Assembly: GCF_000236165.1 (NCBI RefSeq)
Contig: NZ_CM001373.1
Span: 2,244,776 to 2,308,775, forward strand
Origin: Fluoribacter dumoffii NY 23
GTDB lineage: Bacteria > Pseudomonadota > Gammaproteobacteria > Legionellales > Legionellaceae
Length of the DNA stretch: 64,000 nucleotides
Reading direction: 5' to 3'
Shown here one piece after another: positions 36,041 through 47,028 of the stretch. The notes under the pieces are model-generated. The model worked only from the letters and a program-made list of their open reading frames with translations, was not told the DNA's origin and did no database searches. How positions within the stretch are numbered: position 1 is the first letter of the stretch; the number at the start of each line of letters is the position of its first letter. A program made the translations under genes and the position numbers.

Positions 36041-36202
36041 ATGCCAACGCAGAGATTTTTTAAGGCAGTTATTGGGGTAGTGGTATTATTAAGCTCAACA
36101 TTTCTGTTCACCTCTTGTTCCCCATCAACAACGACCAATGATTCACACCGTGTTTCTCATACTTATGAAGGACACAATATCGGAGGAAAAGGTTGGCATT
36201 AA
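36041..36202 (+). CDS. Small lipoprotein, 53 aa
   Basis: The start at 36041 is chosen because AAGGAG lies seven bases upstream; the ATG at 36035 is too close. The product has a signal with lipobox FTSC near residue 25, then a short polar tail with SHTYEGHNIGGKGWH. No family is recognised. It stands just before the Met-rich secreted protein, and the two may belong together as small envelope proteins. Confidence 0.65.
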   Translation: MPTQRFFKAVIGVVVLLSSTFLFTSCSPSTTTNDSHRVSHTYEGHNIGGKGWH

Positions 36203-36308
36203 TACAACGGCCTGGTCTGTCTTTTGCCTTTCATGGCCAACTCTTATTGTGCTGTGATAGGATGTTCAGCTCGGACAATTCATTGAAAAATAATAAGGAG
36301 ATTTCATC

Positions 36309-36749
36309 ATGTTAAAACGGAATGTGTTCATTTTATTGGCCGCTTGCAGTTTGGTTGCCACTCCCCTTTTTGCAGAAGACATGTCTTCTGGTTCTCAAAT
36401 GAATAGCATGGGAATGCAAAGCACGAATCAGCAATCAACCCAGCTTCAAGAAGAAATGAAACAAATGCAAGAAGCACTAAAACAAATGCAACAAATGCAT
36501 GATAAGCTGATGAATGCTAAAACAACGGAAGAAAAGAAATCATTGATGCAAACCCAAATGCCCATGATGGAAGAAGGCATGCACACGATGCAAAAAGGCA
36601 TGAAGATGATGAAAAGTACGCACGATGACACAGCAAAACAACCCGAAATGATGGAACAGCGCGTGAAAATGATGCAGATGATGATGCAAATGATGCAGAT
36701 GATGATGGACAATAAAATGATGGGATGCCCCATGATGAAAAACGAATAA
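36309..36749 (+). CDS. Methionine-rich periplasmic protein, 146 aa
   Basis: A signal peptide (cleavage near PLFAED) is followed by a helical, Met- and Gln-rich mature protein. Dense MMQMMMQMMQMMMDNKMMGCPMM lies at the end and repeated KQMQ heptads in the middle. Thioether clusters of this kind commonly bind Cu(I) or Ag(I); the role here is inference supported by nearby copper genes. AAGGAG lies eight bases before the ATG. The antisense open frames over it come only from the repetitive codons. Confidence 0.75.
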   Translation: MLKRNVFILLAACSLVATPLFAEDMSSGSQMNSMGMQSTNQQSTQLQEEMKQMQEALKQMQQMHDKLMNAKTTEEKKSLMQTQMPMMEEGMHTMQKGMKMMKSTHDDTAKQPEMMEQRVKMMQMMMQMMQMMMDNKMMGCPMMKNE

Positions 36750-36900
36750 ATTCTGCAAGAAAATTATTCATAGAGGATGGTTGAGTCAAATTACTGGGGC
36801 TTTTATTGACATGTCTTAAGAGCCCTATCATTAAACTTTAGAAAATCAGTAGCCCATTAAGATTTGCCCATTCAGAAAAAACCTACGGCATCAAACCCTT

Positions 36901-37026
36901 TTACAGGGCAACCTGGGATATCACTTCACCTAATAACTCACGTCTAGACCGATTAATTAGTCCTTCAATGTGACCTTGCTTTTTTAGATACTGCCATCTT
37001 GAATAGGACGATTCGCATTTTGCCAT
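36901..37026 (-). CDS. Possible 41-aa basic peptide gene
   Basis: An ORF starting MAKCESSYSRWQYLKKQGH and ending RRELLGEVISQVAL is open in the otherwise empty 380-bp stretch between the Met-rich gene and atpD. It is helical and basic. The start codon overlaps the -35 of the candidate atpD promoter on the other strand, and the ribosome-binding site is weak (AGAG eleven bases away). It may be a real small gene or a remnant. No other feature is visible in 36750-36900. Confidence 0.35.
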   Translation of the reverse strand: MAKCESSYSRWQYLKKQGHIEGLINRSRRELLGEVISQVAL

Positions 37027-37049
37027 CTGTTTTCAAACTCTGTTATATT
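37020..37049 (+). promoter_or_regulatory. Sigma-70-like promoter for the N-ATPase operon
   Basis: TTGCCA at 37020-37025 and TATATT at 37044-37049 are separated by 18 bp, each differing from consensus by one base. It lies about 80 bp before atpD. Confidence 0.55.
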
Positions 37050-37052
37050 AAA

Positions 37053-37067
37053 ATCACCATAAGTGAT
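37053..37067. promoter_or_regulatory. Operator-like palindrome at the atpD transcription start
   Basis: ATCAC and GTGAT form a perfect inverted repeat with a 5-bp spacer, starting three bases after the -10 hexamer. A repressor bound here would block initiation. Confidence 0.4.
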
Positions 37068-37117
37068 GTAAAAATAGAGAGAACAGGACGACACCCTAAT
37101 TCCTGGGTCACGAATAA

Positions 37118-38527
<1,410 letters not shown>

Positions 38528-38535
38528 CGACTGAC

Positions 38536-38946
38536 ATGGAGCATTTTACTATCCATCTTAAGAGTGCCACCCAATATGAAACAAGGGAGAGGGTGGTCAG
38601 TTTTGTTGGCGAAGACCGTTCTGGGCAATTTGGGATTTTAGCCAATCATGCCCGAATGATGACGTGCTTAAAATTCGGCTTGGCCTGGTTTCGTTATGAA
38701 AATAACGAGACGGAATACTTAGCCTTACCAGGCGCCGTGGTTTATTTCATTGACAATCAATTGCATATTGCGACAAGACATTATGTACGTCATAAAGCGT
38801 ACCAAGCCATACAAAGGGTCCTGGAGGACGAATTACATTGGGAAGAAAACAATCTGTTGCAAACTCAAGAAAGCGTGCATCGTTTGGATGAAGAAATGGT
38901 AAAGCGTTTATGGGAATTAAAACGGCAGGACCCCTATGGAATTTAA
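38536..38946 (+). CDS. atpC: N-type F-ATPase subunit epsilon
   Basis: A 136-residue epsilon subunit. The first 85 residues form the beta-sandwich (FGILANHARMMTCLKFG corresponds to the conserved G-x-L-x-x-H region), followed by a helical hairpin. In N-ATPase operons epsilon comes directly after beta, as here (8 bp). It couples the central stalk to the c ring. AAGGAG lies upstream. It overlaps the next gene by eleven bases. Confidence 0.9.
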   Translation: MEHFTIHLKSATQYETRERVVSFVGEDRSGQFGILANHARMMTCLKFGLAWFRYENNETEYLALPGAVVYFIDNQLHIATRHYVRHKAYQAIQRVLEDELHWEENNLLQTQESVHRLDEEMVKRLWELKRQDPYGI

Positions 38947-39214
38947 AGATTCGAAAAAGGAACTGGAGCAACAAGTGAAACGGAATGTCCGCAAAATCAA
39001 TGAAGCCAAAAAGGGAAAATCGACTCTATTAGCCCAAACGGTTTACCTGGGTACTTTAGGCTTTGTTTTTGTTTTACCCATCATTGCAGGAGCCTATCTC
39101 GGGGTTTGGCTCGATGAAAAAATAAAAGGGTATTCCATGAGTTGGACCATCAATTTAATCCTCCTCGGGGTGATTATTGGCGCCATTAACGTGTATCTTT
39201 TAATTAAGGATTAA
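38936..39214 (+). CDS. atpQ: AtpQ/AtpI-like accessory membrane subunit of N-ATPase
   Basis: A 92-residue protein with a charged N-terminus and two helices (about 33-54 and 67-89), containing GAYLGVWLDEKI, the AtpI-family signature. AtpI/AtpQ helps c-ring assembly. Canonical N-ATPase operons also carry atpR after atpQ. Only two bases separate this stop from atpB, so atpR is absent here. Confidence 0.85.
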   Translation: MEFKDSKKELEQQVKRNVRKINEAKKGKSTLLAQTVYLGTLGFVFVLPIIAGAYLGVWLDEKIKGYSMSWTINLILLGVIIGAINVYLLIKD

Positions 39215-39216
39215 CC

Positions 39217-39906
39217 GTGGAAGAAGGATTTTTAGCGTATTTTGCCTTTTCAATCGGTGGACTACACATCACACAAAGTCTCTTAACCACGTGGTTCATT
39301 ATGATCTCCTTATTCATCATGGCATGGAGTGCCACTCGCAAATGCTCTCTCCTACAGCCAAGCACTTACCAACTCATTTGGGAAGGTGTTTTGAGCACCA
39401 TGCACGATGCGATGAACGAAGTATTGCCCGAGCACGTTGAGCAGATATTTCCTTTTGTAGCCACCTTGTGGATTTTTATCCTTGTTTCCAATTTAATCGG
39501 CGTTATCCCGGGATTTTATTCACCAACGGCGGATTTATCGGTGACGGCATCCCTTGCGATAATGACTTTTTTATCGGTACACTGGTTTGGAATTCGTGCC
39601 GAGGGGTGGCGAGACTATTTGAAACATTATATTAAGCCAACTCCTTTTTTGTTGCCTTTTCATTTAATCAGCGAAATATCTCGAACCTTAGCGTTGGCCG
39701 TCCGATTATTTGGTAATATCATGAGCTTGCAATTAACCGCCCTGATTGTCCTCATGATTGCCGGATTTTTAGTCCCTATTCCAATACTCATTTTACATAT
39801 TATTGAAGCCATCATCCAAGCGTATATTTTTGGCATGTTGGCTTTAATTTACATTGCTGGGGGCATTCAAGCCCATGAGCTTAAAAGCCAAGGAGAATCG
39901 TTATGA
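39217..39906 (+). CDS. atpB: N-type F-ATPase subunit a
   Basis: A 229-residue membrane subunit with five or six helices. The essential arginine lies in RTLALAVRLFGNIMS, and the final helix has EAIIQAYIFGMLALIYIAGGI. It forms the ion half-channels against the c ring. GTG start with AAGGA six bases before it. The stop overlaps the atpE start. Confidence 0.93.
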   Translation: MEEGFLAYFAFSIGGLHITQSLLTTWFIMISLFIMAWSATRKCSLLQPSTYQLIWEGVLSTMHDAMNEVLPEHVEQIFPFVATLWIFILVSNLIGVIPGFYSPTADLSVTASLAIMTFLSVHWFGIRAEGWRDYLKHYIKPTPFLLPFHLISEISRTLALAVRLFGNIMSLQLTALIVLMIAGFLVPIPILILHIIEAIIQAYIFGMLALIYIAGGIQAHELKSQGESL

Positions 39907-40178
39907 ATGACATGAGTTGGTTTAGTTTGGCGTCAACCGTTATTGCAGCAATAGCCATTGCCATAGGAACCATAGGCCCAGCCCTGGCCATGGGGCGCGC
40001 GATTAGCCACGCCCTGGATGCTTTGGCAAGGCAGCCTGAAGCTGAAAAATCCATCACCAGAACCCTATTCATTGGTTTGGCCATGATCGAATCATTAGCC
40101 ATTTATTGTTTGGTGATTGTTTTGATTATCCTCTTTAGAAATCCATTATTGTCTTATTTTGTAACGCAACAGGGATAA
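39903..40178 (+). CDS. atpE: N-type F-ATPase subunit c
   Basis: A 91-residue double-helix c subunit with the polar loop ARQPEA. The ion-binding carboxylate is E63, followed by S64 and Y68, as in Na+ c rings (E65, S66, Y70 in Ilyobacter). In helix 1, M30 stands where Na+-binding Q32 would be, and L65 replaces Thr67. So the coupling ion, Na+ or H+, cannot be settled from sequence. CAAGGAG lies before the ATG. Confidence 0.93.
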   Translation: MNDMSWFSLASTVIAAIAIAIGTIGPALAMGRAISHALDALARQPEAEKSITRTLFIGLAMIESLAIYCLVIVLIILFRNPLLSYFVTQQG

Positions 40179-40183
40179 AGCCA

Positions 40184-40927
40184 ATGGAACTCTCTTGGAC
40201 CACTTTTTCATTAGAACTCATTAATTTTCTGATTCTCATTTGGATTTTGAAACGCTTTCTTTATGCGCCCCTACAAAAAACCCTATTAGAACGAAAAAAA
40301 AGGGTGCAAGAACAATTAGAAAATGCAGAAACACTACACAAGGAAGCAACGCAATTGCAAACAACCTATGAACATCGTCTTAGCGATTGGCAGCAAGAGA
40401 AAGCGACCCTGCAGAACGAGTGGCATGAAGCGATGGAACGATGGAAATCGGAAGAAAGACTTCGTTTTGAACAACAATTGAGCCAAGAAAAAGAGCAGAT
40501 TTTTTCCCATGAAATGCAAAAAGCCTCAGCCATCATTGAAAACAATGCCAGGGAAGCGTTTCTTTTGGCTGGGAAATTTGCTAAAAAATTGTTAATACCT
40601 TTTGCAGATGCCCATCTTGAAGAGAAAATCATTAAAAAAACCATTGATGAGCTCCATCATGTTCCGGTAGAACAATGGCAATGGCTCAATACTGTGCCTG
40701 AAGAAGAAACCGTTTCTATACAAACGGCCTACCCCATCAAAGAACACCAAAAACAGAGTTTATTACAAGTCATTGAACAATTAGTGCCAAAAAAACTTAC
40801 AGTCTGTTTTACAGAAAACCCGAAGCTTCTCGCGGGATTAACCCTGCAAATGGGCCCCATGTGCTTGCAAGCCAATCTTCGTGATGAATTAAAATTCTTT
40901 ACAGAGACAAAAAATGAATTGGCCTAA
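40184..40927 (+). CDS. atpF: N-type F-ATPase subunit b with delta-like C-terminus
   Basis: The 247-residue protein has one N-terminal helix (residues 7-27) and a long coiled coil (residues 35-130). The C-terminal part ends [20 protein letters not shown] then LRDELKFF. This tail resembles the end of the delta subunit, which binds the top of F1. The operon has no separate atpH (delta), so this b subunit probably does both jobs. It overlaps atpA by 14 bp. Confidence 0.88.
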   Translation: MELSWTTFSLELINFLILIWILKRFLYAPLQKTLLERKKRVQEQLENAETLHKEATQLQTTYEHRLSDWQQEKATLQNEWHEAMERWKSEERLRFEQQLSQEKEQIFSHEMQKASAIIENNAREAFLLAGKFAKKLLIPFADAHLEEKIIKKTIDELHHVPVEQWQWLNTVPEEETVSIQTAYPIKEHQKQSLLQVIEQLVPKKLTVCFTENPKLLAGLTLQMGPMCLQANLRDELKFFTETKNELA

Positions 40928-42386
40928 CCCTCCTTCTTTTCTTGAGAAGCAACGACAACGCCTTGAAGGTTATCAATTTCAAATCAAGGTATCCGAACAG
41001 GGGCAGGTGGTTTCTGTCGGAGATGGGATTATCTGGATTAAGGGCTTACCAGGGGCTGCCATCGATGAAATTCTTATTTCAGAAGATGAATGCTGTATCG
41101 CGATGGTGTTCCATCTCACCGAAGACTTAGTTGGCGCTGTGATGCTGGTACAAACCAAAAAATTAAAAGCAGGCACCCCTATTTTTCCTCTGAAACGCGT
41201 ATTGAGTATTCCTGTAGGCGATAAACTGCTTGGGCGGGTGATTGATCCCTTAGGCCATCCATTAGATGGTGGTGAGATTCCTCCCTGTGAGGAACAAGGA
41301 TTACTGGATAAGCTGTCCCCACCTATTCTTCACCGCGACTTTGTGAATCAGCCATTGTACACAGGAAATAAGATGATTGATAATTTAATTCCCATTGGAA
41401 AAGGACAAAGGGAGTTACTGATTGGGGATAATGGGCTTGGTAAAAGCGCTCTGGCCATCGACATTGTACTGAATCAAAAAGATAAAAAAGTGTATTGTGT
41501 CTATGTGTTGATTGGCCAAAAGCGCTCCACAGTAAGCACGACCATTCAATTATTAAAAAAAGCCAATGCCTTGGACTATACGACGGTTGTGGTGGCCCAA
41601 GCGACAGCTTTACCAGGATTACTTTATCTGGCCCCTTTTGCAGGGTGCGCCATTGCCGAACACTGGATGAACAAGGGCTTAGATACCCTGGTGGTCTATG
41701 ATGATTTGAGTGCTCATGCCAATAGTTATCGTGAACTGTCCCTCCTACTGCGTAGACCCCCTGGTCGTGAAGCATTTCCTGCGGACATTTTTTATCTGCA
41801 TTCCCGTTTATTAGAGCGCTCCACCTGTCTTTCCCCGGCCATGGGCGGCGGCAGTATGACGGCGTTGCCTATTATTGAAACCAAAGAAGGTGAAATGGCC
41901 TCTTATATTCCTACGAATCTCATCTCAATCACCGATGGGCAAATCTTTTTTGATGAACCCTTATTTTCTTCTGGATTTCTTCCAGCCATTGATATCACCA
42001 AATCGGTCTCCCGAGTCGGTGGTAAAGCGCAGCATCCGCAAATTAAAAAAGAAGCCGGTCGCATGAAACTGGATTACATGCAATTTCTTGATTTGGAACT
42101 GTTCACCCGCTTTGGGGCGAAACTGGATGCCAAAATGCAAAAGCAGATTCAAAAAGGGCGAATTTTAAGAGAAATGCTGAAACAAGAACGGTTTTCACCA
42201 CTACCCATTGAATTTCAACTTGCATGGCTTATTGCTTACAATGAGGGCTTCTTTGACGAATTGAATTTAGAAGACATCCCCAACATCCTCAAAAAAATAG
42301 AGGAAGCAATAAAACAGAGTAATTGGTCATTGGAAAGCCCTCGAGAACAATGGAAAAAAGCGATAAAAGAATGGCTAATGGCATAA
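40914..42386 (+). CDS. atpA: N-type F-ATPase subunit alpha
   Basis: A 490-residue regulatory alpha subunit. Walker A GDNGLGKS is at about 171-178. [45 protein letters not shown] and [13 protein letters not shown]-like ([13 protein letters not shown]) are all family motifs. The start lies inside atpF. Slightly shorter than housekeeping alpha (about 510). Confidence 0.94.
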   Translation: MNWPNPPSFLEKQRQRLEGYQFQIKVSEQGQVVSVGDGIIWIKGLPGAAIDEILISEDECCIAMVFHLTEDLVGAVMLVQTKKLKAGTPIFPLKRVLSIPVGDKLLGRVIDPLGHPLDGGEIPPCEEQGLLDKLSPPILHRDFVNQPLYTGNKMIDNLIPIGKGQRELLIGDNGLGKSALAIDIVLNQKDKKVYCVYVLIGQKRSTVSTTIQLLKKANALDYTTVVVAQATALPGLLYLAPFAGCAIAEHWMNKGLDTLVVYDDLSAHANSYRELSLLLRRPPGREAFPADIFYLHSRLLERSTCLSPAMGGGSMTALPIIETKEGEMASYIPTNLISITDGQIFFDEPLFSSGFLPAIDITKSVSRVGGKAQHPQIKKEAGRMKLDYMQFLDLELFTRFGAKLDAKMQKQIQKGRILREMLKQERFSPLPIEFQLAWLIAYNEGFFDELNLEDIPNILKKIEEAIKQSNWSLESPREQWKKAIKEWLMA

Positions 42387-42440
42387 CCTGATTCATTATC
42401 CATTCCCAAATAATGAATCTCATTGACCTTGGATGGTTTT

Positions 42441-43310
42441 ATGACGAAGCGAACGAAATTAAAAGAACATCTTCATACTTTAGAAGAAATTGGCCACATC
42501 ATGACGGCCATGAAAAATCTTTCTTTAATTGAACTAGGCAAAATCACCCAATGTCTTGCCCTGCAGGACAACGTCATTAAAACCATTCGTGAGGTAAGCC
42601 ATGATTTTTTAAGTTTTTATCCCATGCCCCCCATGAATCAACAAGAGAATCCCCCATTAGTTTCTATTCTTATTGGCTCAGAACGAGGCTTTTGTGGCTC
42701 TTTTAATGATAATGTGCTTCATCAACTAGACGCCCTCAAAGAGCAACATTCTGAATCAGAGCCAGCACTCGTTCTTGTAGGGCATAAACTGGCATTAAAA
42801 ATGCCTAATGACCCTCGTGTCATGGCAACAATCGATGGACCCAATGCCATTGAAGAAATCCCGGCCGTGATTTCAAACGTGTTACACACGTTAGAAAAAG
42901 CCTTATTACAAAAAAATAAAACCTGGCATTCTTGGCAATGGACTATCCTCTTCAATGAGGAAGAGCACAATCAAATTCAAGTAAAAACCTGGCAGCCCTT
43001 TAAAGAATTGGACACAAGTCTTACGCATCATTTTTCTGTGCCACCCATTTTGAATGCATCCAAAGACCAGTTTTTCGCTGACTTGATGGAGCATTATTTA
43101 CTTGCCATGTGCTATTCGATTTTTTATCAATCGTTTTTTGCGGAAAATCATCAACGACTTGTTCATTTAAACCAGGCATTAGATCGCTTAGAAAATAAAA
43201 AAAGTGCATTAAACAATCGTCTTAATTTACTGCGCCAAGAAGAAATTACGGAAGAAATTCAGAATATTTTGCAAAGTGCCCAAGCGATTATTGGTCATGA
43301 GCTCCCTTAG
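42441..43310 (+). CDS. atpG: N-type F-ATPase subunit gamma
   Basis: The 289-residue central-stalk subunit has the terminal coiled coils: N-terminal LKEHLHTLEEIGHIMTAMKNLS and C-terminal LNQALDRLENKKSALNNRLNLLRQEEITEEIQNI. The GSERGFCGSFNDNV loop is typical of gamma. ATG at 42441 is preferred; a TTG six codons earlier is possible. It ends the operon, after which 43311-43568 holds no gene. Confidence 0.9.
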   Translation: MTKRTKLKEHLHTLEEIGHIMTAMKNLSLIELGKITQCLALQDNVIKTIREVSHDFLSFYPMPPMNQQENPPLVSILIGSERGFCGSFNDNVLHQLDALKEQHSESEPALVLVGHKLALKMPNDPRVMATIDGPNAIEEIPAVISNVLHTLEKALLQKNKTWHSWQWTILFNEEEHNQIQVKTWQPFKELDTSLTHHFSVPPILNASKDQFFADLMEHYLLAMCYSIFYQSFFAENHQRLVHLNQALDRLENKKSALNNRLNLLRQEEITEEIQNILQSAQAIIGHELP

Positions 43311-43568
43311 AAAATACTATAACATACTGATTTGGCTGAATTTCTAATCCATGGAATAACTTACTGCACGAATTCCTAGTCATTCCCTTTTGAGTTATTG
43401 GAAATTTGTTACAGAATATGGGATAAACTAATAGGAGGCGGGAAAACAAATAATCTCAGCTTAAAATACAAAAAGGTCTTTGAGTGAATAAGAAAGGCAC
43501 TCGTGTTGACTATCCCACTTAAAACCATGTCATGAATCGATATTTTAAGTGCGCTTTGGAGGGAAAGG

Positions 43569-45449
43569 ATGCAGCTTCAATACATTAAAAAGTTTATCCT
43601 GCTTAGATGGGTTCAAACAGTATCCATTTCCTTCCTGTTGACGATGGCTCCTGCCTCCTTTGCTCAAACCACAGCACAAGACCATGCCGCACATCATCAA
43701 GGAGAAAAAGAGAAAGAAGGCGAGGGAATGGGTGGCATGATGAAAAACATAGGCACTCCCTCTAAGGAACTGTACCCTTCTTTAATGAATTTACCCACAT
43801 TATCCCCTGAAAAGCGCCTTGCAATTCAACAAATGGCCCATCAACGCATCACATCCGGCATTGCGCTCATGAAAGGTGGGCTTAACGAGCTTTTGTCCGC
43901 AGCCAATAAGAACAATTACGCTAAAATGCAGGAGGCCTTAGAGAAATTACGGGAAGGAATAGCACAATATGAGAGTGCACTGGCCGCACTTCGCGCACTT
44001 TCTGAAGGAAAAAATCCTCGCGACATTGCATTGCAGTGGTTTAAACGTGAAATGAATCTTCTTCCAAGTCCTCCTCAATCTGAGAATATCTTAGGCGGTC
44101 CTTTTTTTCATTTAACGATTATCGCGCTATTTGCTCTGTTTTTTTTGATTATGATTTGGATGTATTTTTTCAAAATGAGAAGAGCGGCTGCTTTGCTCGA
44201 TCGCTTAACCCAACAAAATGCGGCTGTTTCTTTGGATGCCACACCCCAATCTTCAAAAACACCTGAACCAACCCCATCCTTATCAGCAGAGTCCCTTAAG
44301 TCCTCTCAAGTGTCTAAGTTGCCATCAGAGATTGCTCCAACTACCCCTCCTACCTGTCCCGCCCATAAATGCCCAGTTCCACAATTTCCAGTCATGCGTT
44401 CGCTCACCGAACCGGAAGAGAAGTGGGAAGGAACACTTCGTGTTTGTCGTATCTTTCAAGAAGCACCAGGAATCAAAACGTATCATTTGGCATCCACCCA
44501 TGAGGTGGCTTTACCATTTACCTATTATCCTGGCCAGTTCATTACGCTTACTGCATTAATTAATGGCAAAACGGTAAGGCGCAGTTATACCATGGCGTCC
44601 ACCCCAACCCAATTGCATTATTGTGCCATTACGGTCAAGCGAGAAGAGCAAGGCTTGTTTTCTCGTTACTTGCATGACGAAATTAAGGAAGGGGATTTAC
44701 TGGATGTGATGGGACCTAATGGTAAATTTACTTTTACTGGGGAAGAGGCAAAGAGCATCGTAATGATTTGTGGCGGGGTGGGTATTACCCCAATGATGAG
44801 CATCATCCGCTATCTCACCGATATTGGATGGCACAACGACATTTATTTGCTGTACTGTTGTCGCACGACGAGTGAGTTTATCTTTCGCGAAGAATTAGAG
44901 CAACTTCAAGAAAGATACCTGAATCTCCATGTGTACGCGTCAATGCTGCGTTCAGAGGGAGCCGTTTGGATGGGGTTACAAGGCCTGTTTACCAAGAACA
45001 TCATCAGCCATCTTGTCCCTGATATTGCCTCTCATCGTATCCACGTTTGCGGTCCTCCTGCGATGATGGAAGCAATCCTTGCTAGCTTAAAAGAGCTTAA
45101 CGTGCCTGCTGATTTGATTTTAACGGAAGCGTTTGGACCAGAAAAAAAACCAGAAATAGCCCAGGAAGACTTCATCAAAGCCGATACCCGTTCGATGGTT
45201 TCTTTTCGGAAATCTGAAAAAATGGTTCCGATTCTGCCAGACCGCACCCTTCTTGAAATCGCGGAAGCCAATGGTGTTACTATTGATAATGCATGTCGAA
45301 CTGGGCAATGCGGGTTATGCAAAGTAAAATTGCTGTCAGGAGAGGTGACCATGGCTTGTGAAGATGCTCTTTCAACGGAAGACAAACAACAGGGGCTTAT
45401 CTTAGCCTGTCAGGCCAAAGCGACCAAAAATATTGAGGTGGATGCTTAA
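43569..45449 (+). CDS. Periplasmic-helix / FAD-NAD reductase / 2Fe-2S ferredoxin fusion
   Basis: 626 residues. Signal peptide (to about 32), a helical extracytoplasmic region rich in Met and His, one membrane helix (about 178-200), and a Ser/Pro linker. A ferredoxin-reductase module follows: FAD motif RRSYTMAS, NAD motif GGVGITPMMS and VCGPPAMM. The end is a plant-type 2Fe-2S domain with C-x4-C-x2-C (CRTGQCGLC) and a final ACQAK Cys. The redox part should face the cytoplasm and take electrons from NAD(P)H. The next two genes likely carry them outwards. Confidence 0.88.
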   Translation: MQLQYIKKFILLRWVQTVSISFLLTMAPASFAQTTAQDHAAHHQGEKEKEGEGMGGMMKNIGTPSKELYPSLMNLPTLSPEKRLAIQQMAHQRITSGIALMKGGLNELLSAANKNNYAKMQEALEKLREGIAQYESALAALRALSEGKNPRDIALQWFKREMNLLPSPPQSENILGGPFFHLTIIALFALFFLIMIWMYFFKMRRAAALLDRLTQQNAAVSLDATPQSSKTPEPTPSLSAESLKSSQVSKLPSEIAPTTPPTCPAHKCPVPQFPVMRSLTEPEEKWEGTLRVCRIFQEAPGIKTYHLASTHEVALPFTYYPGQFITLTALINGKTVRRSYTMASTPTQLHYCAITVKREEQGLFSRYLHDEIKEGDLLDVMGPNGKFTFTGEEAKSIVMICGGVGITPMMSIIRYLTDIGWHNDIYLLYCCRTTSEFIFREELEQLQERYLNLHVYASMLRSEGAVWMGLQGLFTKNIISHLVPDIASHRIHVCGPPAMMEAILASLKELNVPADLILTEAFGPEKKPEIAQEDFIKADTRSMVSFRKSEKMVPILPDRTLLEIAEANGVTIDNACRTGQCGLCKVKLLSGEVTMACEDALSTEDKQQGLILACQAKATKNIEVDA

Positions 45450-46210
45450 TGAATGCGCAAGGACGTCTGATGGTTTTGGGCTTAATCCTGTTCATGCTTA
45501 TCACATGGCTGGGCTTTGCAGTCCATACGTCTTCTCGTTTTTCCGGGAGTTTTTGGGGTGGTGTTTTTGGCGTGAGTGGCTCGATATTGATGCTGATTCC
45601 ACTACTTTATCTCTTCATTAAGCGCATTTCCTTTTTGAAGAATTGGGTCACACGGTATGTCTCCATGAATACCCTATTGTCATGGCATATTTACACCGGC
45701 ATTATTGGCTCTATCTTGATCTTGATTCATACAGGGCATAAATTTAATAGCGCTTTAGGTATTGCTTTGACTGCTATGACGCTTATTGTCACGCTCAGTG
45801 GTTTTATTGGCCGTTATCTCATGGGCTTTATGGCTCATGAAATCGATGAAAAAAAGACAATCTTGATGGGATTACAAAAGCAATACCAAATCGTGGCTCA
45901 AGAATTACAAGCAAGCGCACCCTCCAAGCAAAACATCGGGAAATTACACCTGATGACCGCTCGCTTTCTTTCCTGGTTGCTTGAAGACACCGCATTGGAT
46001 GGTCATTTAATCAAGTCAGCAGAGGTACGCGCTTTGTGCTTGGCGGATGCCATCTCTGAGCTGGAATATGCCATTCGTTTTCACGAGCACTTCAAGCGCC
46101 TGTTTCAAAAATGGTTAGCATGTCACATTATTACAGCACTGATATTGTATGTTCTGCTGGGTTTGCACGTGTGGTCTGGAATTTATTTTGGATTAAGGTG
46201 GTTTCAATGA
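45449..46210 (+). CDS. Polytopic membrane protein with paired histidines (haem b-like)
   Basis: 253 residues with about five membrane helices. Histidines lie in SWHIYTG, LIHTGHKF, ACHIITAL and LGLHVWSG, at places expected for two haem-b sites in a ferric-reductase or cytochrome-b-like protein. A helical soluble insert (about residues 130-215) separates the last helix. It overlaps both its neighbours by a few bases. It probably passes electrons across the membrane from the ferredoxin reductase to the multihaem cytochrome. The haem assignment is inference. Confidence 0.72.
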   Translation: MNAQGRLMVLGLILFMLITWLGFAVHTSSRFSGSFWGGVFGVSGSILMLIPLLYLFIKRISFLKNWVTRYVSMNTLLSWHIYTGIIGSILILIHTGHKFNSALGIALTAMTLIVTLSGFIGRYLMGFMAHEIDEKKTILMGLQKQYQIVAQELQASAPSKQNIGKLHLMTARFLSWLLEDTALDGHLIKSAEVRALCLADAISELEYAIRFHEHFKRLFQKWLACHIITALILYVLLGLHVWSGIYFGLRWFQ

Positions 46211-47028
46211 AGCTTCGCTGGGCTACATTCTCTGCCCTTACCGTGATAGCGACCCTGTCTTTTGTGGCCTATTACCTGTCTTATCATGGAGACGAGGTGA
46301 GCAGTTTGACGAACTTGGCCGAGTGGCAAAGAATGGCAAGCCCTGGGGAGCTTTCCAAGGCCCACTCTTTTTTAAGTCACAACTGCACTGCGTGTCATAC
46401 CCCAGTGAAAGGAGTTGAGGCAGTGAATTGTATTGCCTGCCATGCCAACAACGAATCTCTTTTAAAACGCCAACCGACCTCATTTCATGCCAACATAGGC
46501 AGTTGTGTCGAGTGTCATAGAGAGCATCAAGGCAGCAAGGCACGCATAACTCAGATGGATCATAATGCTTTGGTTTCATTAGGGCTGCAGCAACTCCATT
46601 CCTTTTCCAATGCGAATGATGAGGAAGAACGGTTGATTATTGAGCAGGTTACGCGCTTTTTAGAGCAGAATGAATCCAATAAATCCACATTACTGGTCAA
46701 CCCCCACTTATCACCTCAAGAACAGACTTTACGCTGTGCCTCGTGTCATCAAAACAAGGACAAGCACTTTAAGTTATTTGGCGATGATTGTTCTGCTTGT
46801 CATGAAACGGCTCATTGGAGCATTCCTGAATTTACACACCCATCTCCTCGTTCAAGGGATTGTGCTCAATGCCATCAAGCCCCACCAAGCCATTATATGG
46901 GGCATTTTCATATGATCTCAAAAGTGGTTGCTGGCAAGCCACATGCTCGTGTTGATCAATGTTTCCTTTGTCACCAAACCACCTTGTGGACTGATATTAG
47001 AGGCGTTGGATTTTATAAGCATCATTGA
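46207..47028 (+). CDS. Heptahaem c-type cytochrome
   Basis: A 273-residue secreted or anchored protein with an N-terminal helix and seven CxxCH haem sites in order: CTACH, CIACH, CVECH, CASCH, CSACH, CAQCH, CFLCH. Extra histidines (THPSP, GHFHM, YKHH) can act as distal ligands. The pattern resembles small tetrahaem/cytochrome c7-type repeats. The start overlaps the previous stop as ATGA. Together with the two upstream genes it forms a transmembrane electron-export route. The terminal acceptor is unknown. Confidence 0.9.
   Translation: MKLRWATFSALTVIATLSFVAYYLSYHGDEVSSLTNLAEWQRMASPGELSKAHSFLSHNCTACHTPVKGVEAVNCIACHANNESLLKRQPTSFHANIGSCVECHREHQGSKARITQMDHNALVSLGLQQLHSFSNANDEEERLIIEQVTRFLEQNESNKSTLLVNPHLSPQEQTLRCASCHQNKDKHFKLFGDDCSACHETAHWSIPEFTHPSPRSRDCAQCHQAPPSHYMGHFHMISKVVAGKPHARVDQCFLCHQTTLWTDIRGVGFYKHH

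Noticed and set aside
36446-36758. Three antisense open frames over the Met-rich gene
   Set aside because: They arise from the repetitive ATG-rich codons of the sense gene and have low-complexity Ile/Cys, Ser or His runs without start signals.
41323-41775. 150-aa antisense frame in atpA
   Set aside because: It lies entirely within a well-supported atpA and shows no family motif or ribosome-binding site.
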